Shown here: positions 7,358 to 10,000 of the stretch, piece by piece
Layout: every line of letters begins with the position of its first letter
Numbering within the stretch: the first letter of the stretch is position 1
Source: Symbiodinium natans
Taxonomy: Eukaryota > Sar > Dinophyceae > Suessiales > Symbiodiniaceae
Length of the DNA: 10,000 bases
NCBI GenBank assembly: GCA_905221605.1
Contig: CAJNDS010002301.1
Location: 1-10,000 of the forward strand
Direction of reading: 5' to 3'
Made by a program: the position numbers and the translations under genes
The notes under the pieces: generated by a model
The model's database searches: none
What the model was told of the DNA's origin: nothing
Seen by the model: the letters and a program-made list of their open reading frames with translations, nothing else

Positions 7358-9682
7358 GTAAAAATGCAGCGGCCATAGCAGTGCAAGGAGGCTTGCTGCG
7401 CCGGACCCACGGGCTTCACCACACGAGACACACGCTAGGAGGTCAACGTGCAGGATGTTTCCACAACCCCAGAAACGCACGGTCCAGGCGTTGTGCCCAG
7501 CTCGCTTGGGAAAGGTGCCGCGCGATCTCAGAGCGATACACAAGCAAGAGAAACAGACGCAAGAAACCGTCGAGCCAACGAGTGAAGCACAAGCGAACAA
7601 TCCTTTTGATTCGATCTGGCCACCCTAGGGTCAAGCCTTCCATGGGTTTCATGGCGTGACACACTTCAATCTCGAAGAATATTTGGATGGAGAATGTGGC
7701 TGCAGGATGCAAAGAAACCGTGAGACTCATGACACCATTGTCCTGCCTCCTTTGCGAAGGTCCAGTTCTTGGCAAAGGAAGACCAGCCCACACAGTCCTG
7801 CAACTCACGATGCAGAGTGTACTTGTGCCAAGTACGAGCGGAATGACACCCGCTTCTGCAACCAAACTAAACCCAACGCAGGTTCAACATAGCCATCAAT
7901 GCTCATGACTCACTACTACGTGGCGGCATGTCAAGCCTGTGAAGCAGCTCTTCTGGCACCGTCTTGCTCGATCTTTCTCCGAAATCAAGGACGGCTGGGG
8001 CAAAAAAGCGTTCTAGTGCAGGCACTGAACAAGGACCCTGTCAGTCCCTGGGCCCCCAAAAGCCCCACGAGTCCTGTTCAACATCTTGGTCCGACCCTGA
8101 GAAGGTAAAGTCGTACTTCTTTGGAACAGCCTCGAAGCACCCGTGAAACGAAAACATCGGCACTTTTTTTCACTTAACAGGTCCGGGGCGGGTGCTTCAA
8201 TTGAAGAAGATAGCGAAGACAAGAACCCCGCACGTCGATGACACCTGCTTTCCCTTGGAGGCGTTTTGTTGGGCGCAACTCATTTCCCTAACTCAACCGA
8301 TAATTGTGGGTTCTATGCAGCCGAGTTGGAGGTGCAGAATGGCAAATCAGAACCATTCTATACAATAACAGAAGCATGCTCTTGGAATTCGCTCTGAGGG
8401 TTACAAAGCTGGCCCTTGCCATCATTCCTGGGAGGGGGATGGCACTGACTGTCGTAGTTTGCAAGAAAATAGCGCCCTACCCCCTTGCAATCAGTTGACA
8501 ATGAGTGGTGAACTCACATGCTCCCAAGACCCTTACCAGCCCAAAACTCCAGCCTTTGCAGGACCAGGTAAGGCAAAATCCGATTGCGACAGCAAGAGGA
8601 GCTTGACGTGGCTTGGGAAGACCTTTTCCTCAAGCGGGTCAGGTCTGGAGGTTGCTGGCGCTCGGGACTGTTATGGGTGAGGAGCAACTGCCAACTCTTC
8701 CAAGAGATTCAGTGACCAAGGCCGAAGAAAATTGAAAAGTTCGACGAGGGGGACCCCAAGCCCTACTCCTCTGGACCCTGCGTGACTTGTTTCTATGTAA
8801 ACTTTGCTGTTCTGATTCTGTCCTCGGAGCCCGTCAGTAGTTACTCAGTAGTTGGCTGCACCATGGCGGGTTGGGTGCAAAGGGATACTGCTGGAACTTC
8901 GCGCTGCCCCAAGACAAAGCCAACATGAGGGTCAACAAGAACGCATTCCGAATTCCCTTTGGTTAGGCTGGTTGATATTGCATTTCAGCGTCTGGTTCCC
9001 GGTGCATGTAGAGAAAACCCGGGAATAGTCCCACAAACTTGTCCTTCCTGGGTGGTGAGGTGAAGCTTTCCGATGTCAACTAAAGCTCACTCAATGTATG
9101 TTAGAGTGTTGCACCTGGAAGAGGAAGGGTCGTCAGGCATTCAGACTTTGCTCATCATGTACGGTCGCCTTGTGCTGCATCCACTTTGGCATAGCGAAGC
9201 ACATAAGCACATAGCATTCGCGCCCTCGTCCCCTGGCCGACCTCTAGCATGCCCAGGCACTCCCCTTTTCCTTCCTTCATTCCTGGCACGGCATCGCAAC
9301 TACACGTTCTGTGACTCCAAGTGGCGGGAACGACTCAGAGAATGGGTTCGGTGCTGGCAGTGGGTAGTCCTTCCGATCGCACCGGCTTTGTATCGCAAGT
9401 TTCAAGTTGTAGGGCTCTTTGGTGTGGCAAAAACCGTCAAGCAAGGCTGTCCTCCCAACTGCTGATGCCCAGAAACAGAATCTCGTCCTTGAACTGCTGA
9501 AACAACTTCCTTGCATCTTGCAGTGCGGTCTTGAACACGATCATGAAGGAGCTGCCGGTTTCTCGTATTGAGTGGCATCTGTCTGCGACTACTCAGCATG
9601 CAAGCGCTGACCTGTGGCCAAGGCGCTCTTGGCGCTTAGACCGAAAGGGTGAGCGGACTAGAATGATGTTGACCTGAGTTAG
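7358..9682. other. No gene identified, scattered splice-like motifs
   Basis: Consensus donors occur on the plus strand at 8105 (GAGAAG|GTAAAG) and 8567 (GGACCAG|GTAAGG) and on the minus strand at 8537 (GGGCTG|GTAAGG), so exons may exist, but no chain can be supported. The longest frames (minus 7443-7865, 140 codons; plus 9073-9465, 130 codons) have no recognised domain and lengths expected by chance. A small direct repeat TCAGTAGTT lies at 8834-8842 and 8845-8853. Confidence 0.4.
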
Positions 9683-9901
9683 CCCACCGACAACGTGGAC
9701 TACATCGACAAAATTAGGCAGCTCTCCCACGACACGTTTCAGACAGTAGCACCTGATACCTGCCGCTACATGCAAAACGATTCGCAGCAGCTAAACCGAT
9801 GGACCTCTACTGAGCTCAGCAAGGTTGCAAAGTCTCCTCTCTCATTGCGCACCGGCTGGAATGGGTACCTTGGAATATGGTTCTTCTGGTGCGCTAGCCG
9901 C
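9683..9901 (+). CDS. Exon-like open segment, unknown function
   Basis: After an in-frame TAG that could itself be the end of an acceptor (GACCTGAGTTAG|CCC), the frame runs 72 codons through P-T-D-N-V-D-Y-I-D-K-I-R-Q-L and R-Y-M-Q-N-D-S-Q-Q to a TAG in the GCTAGC cluster. C- and G-ending codons are frequent and the first 50 residues look like soluble protein. A GT at AATGG|GTACC (about 9862) could be a donor. There is no good start codon (GTG at 9695; first ATG at 9770). No family recognised. Confidence 0.25.
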
Positions 9902-9915
9902 TAGCAGGTGCTAGC
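9893..9915. repeat. Three GCTAGC palindromes in 23 bp
   Basis: GCTAGC occurs at 9893-9898, 9900-9905 and 9910-9915. The hexamer is self-complementary, so the cluster can form several small stems. No associated element is recognised. Confidence 0.8.
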
Positions 9916-10000
9916 TCAGCTTGCATGGTGCCGAAAGGGCAATCCCCAGGTTGTTGAACGTGAGCAACGTGCTCCACAGCCTTTTTGAAACTTGCGATGC

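Noticed and set aside
7443-7865. 140-codon minus-strand ORF
   Set aside because: Length is near chance expectation, there is no recognised domain, and it overlaps equally open frames on the other strand.
9073-9465. 130-codon plus-strand ORF
   Set aside because: No coding-like codon bias over its length, no domain, and its length is expected by chance in 10 kb.

Overview
The window looks like nuclear DNA of a microbial eukaryote. Long ORFs are almost absent, there are GT-AG intron signals, base composition is near-balanced by eye, and most of the sequence is non-coding. A short block of plant/alveolate-type (TTTAGGG)n telomere-like repeats, short introns and widely spaced genes would suit a dinoflagellate-type alga. 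That assignment is an inference: no complete spliced-leader sequence or other diagnostic marker is present.

The one gene identified with confidence is on the minus strand at 4570-6040: a 12-TM major facilitator transporter of the MFS_1_like / MFSD6-like group. Its large exon (4570-5863) carries nearly the whole protein but has no start codon. I place the missing start in a small upstream exon (5988-6040), joined by a 124-nt GT-AG intron in the correct phase, which gives a 448-residue protein. A further 83-nt intron (6056-6138) probably lies in the 5' untranslated region.

On the plus strand, ending 250 bp from the transporter's stop codon and pointing towards it, is a probable second gene built of small exons (about 2858-4320). 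Its last exon is the best-supported part. The upstream exons are a phase-consistent chain that I inferred, and the protein belongs to no family I recognise.

Elsewhere there are only scattered exon candidates of low confidence: minus 75-347, minus 1206-1282 with 1839-1896, minus 2248-2571, plus 6932-7357 and plus 9683-9901. Small non-coding structures include the telomere-like repeats at 615-642 with inverted-orientation copies at 728-755, an imperfect hairpin of about 80 nt at 785-866, a 15-bp word shared between 833-847 and 3452-3466, and a 12-bp direct repeat inside the transporter's 5' intron. I see no rRNA, tRNA, CRISPR array, insertion sequence or complete transposon. No functional link between the transporter and its neighbours can be read from the sequence.
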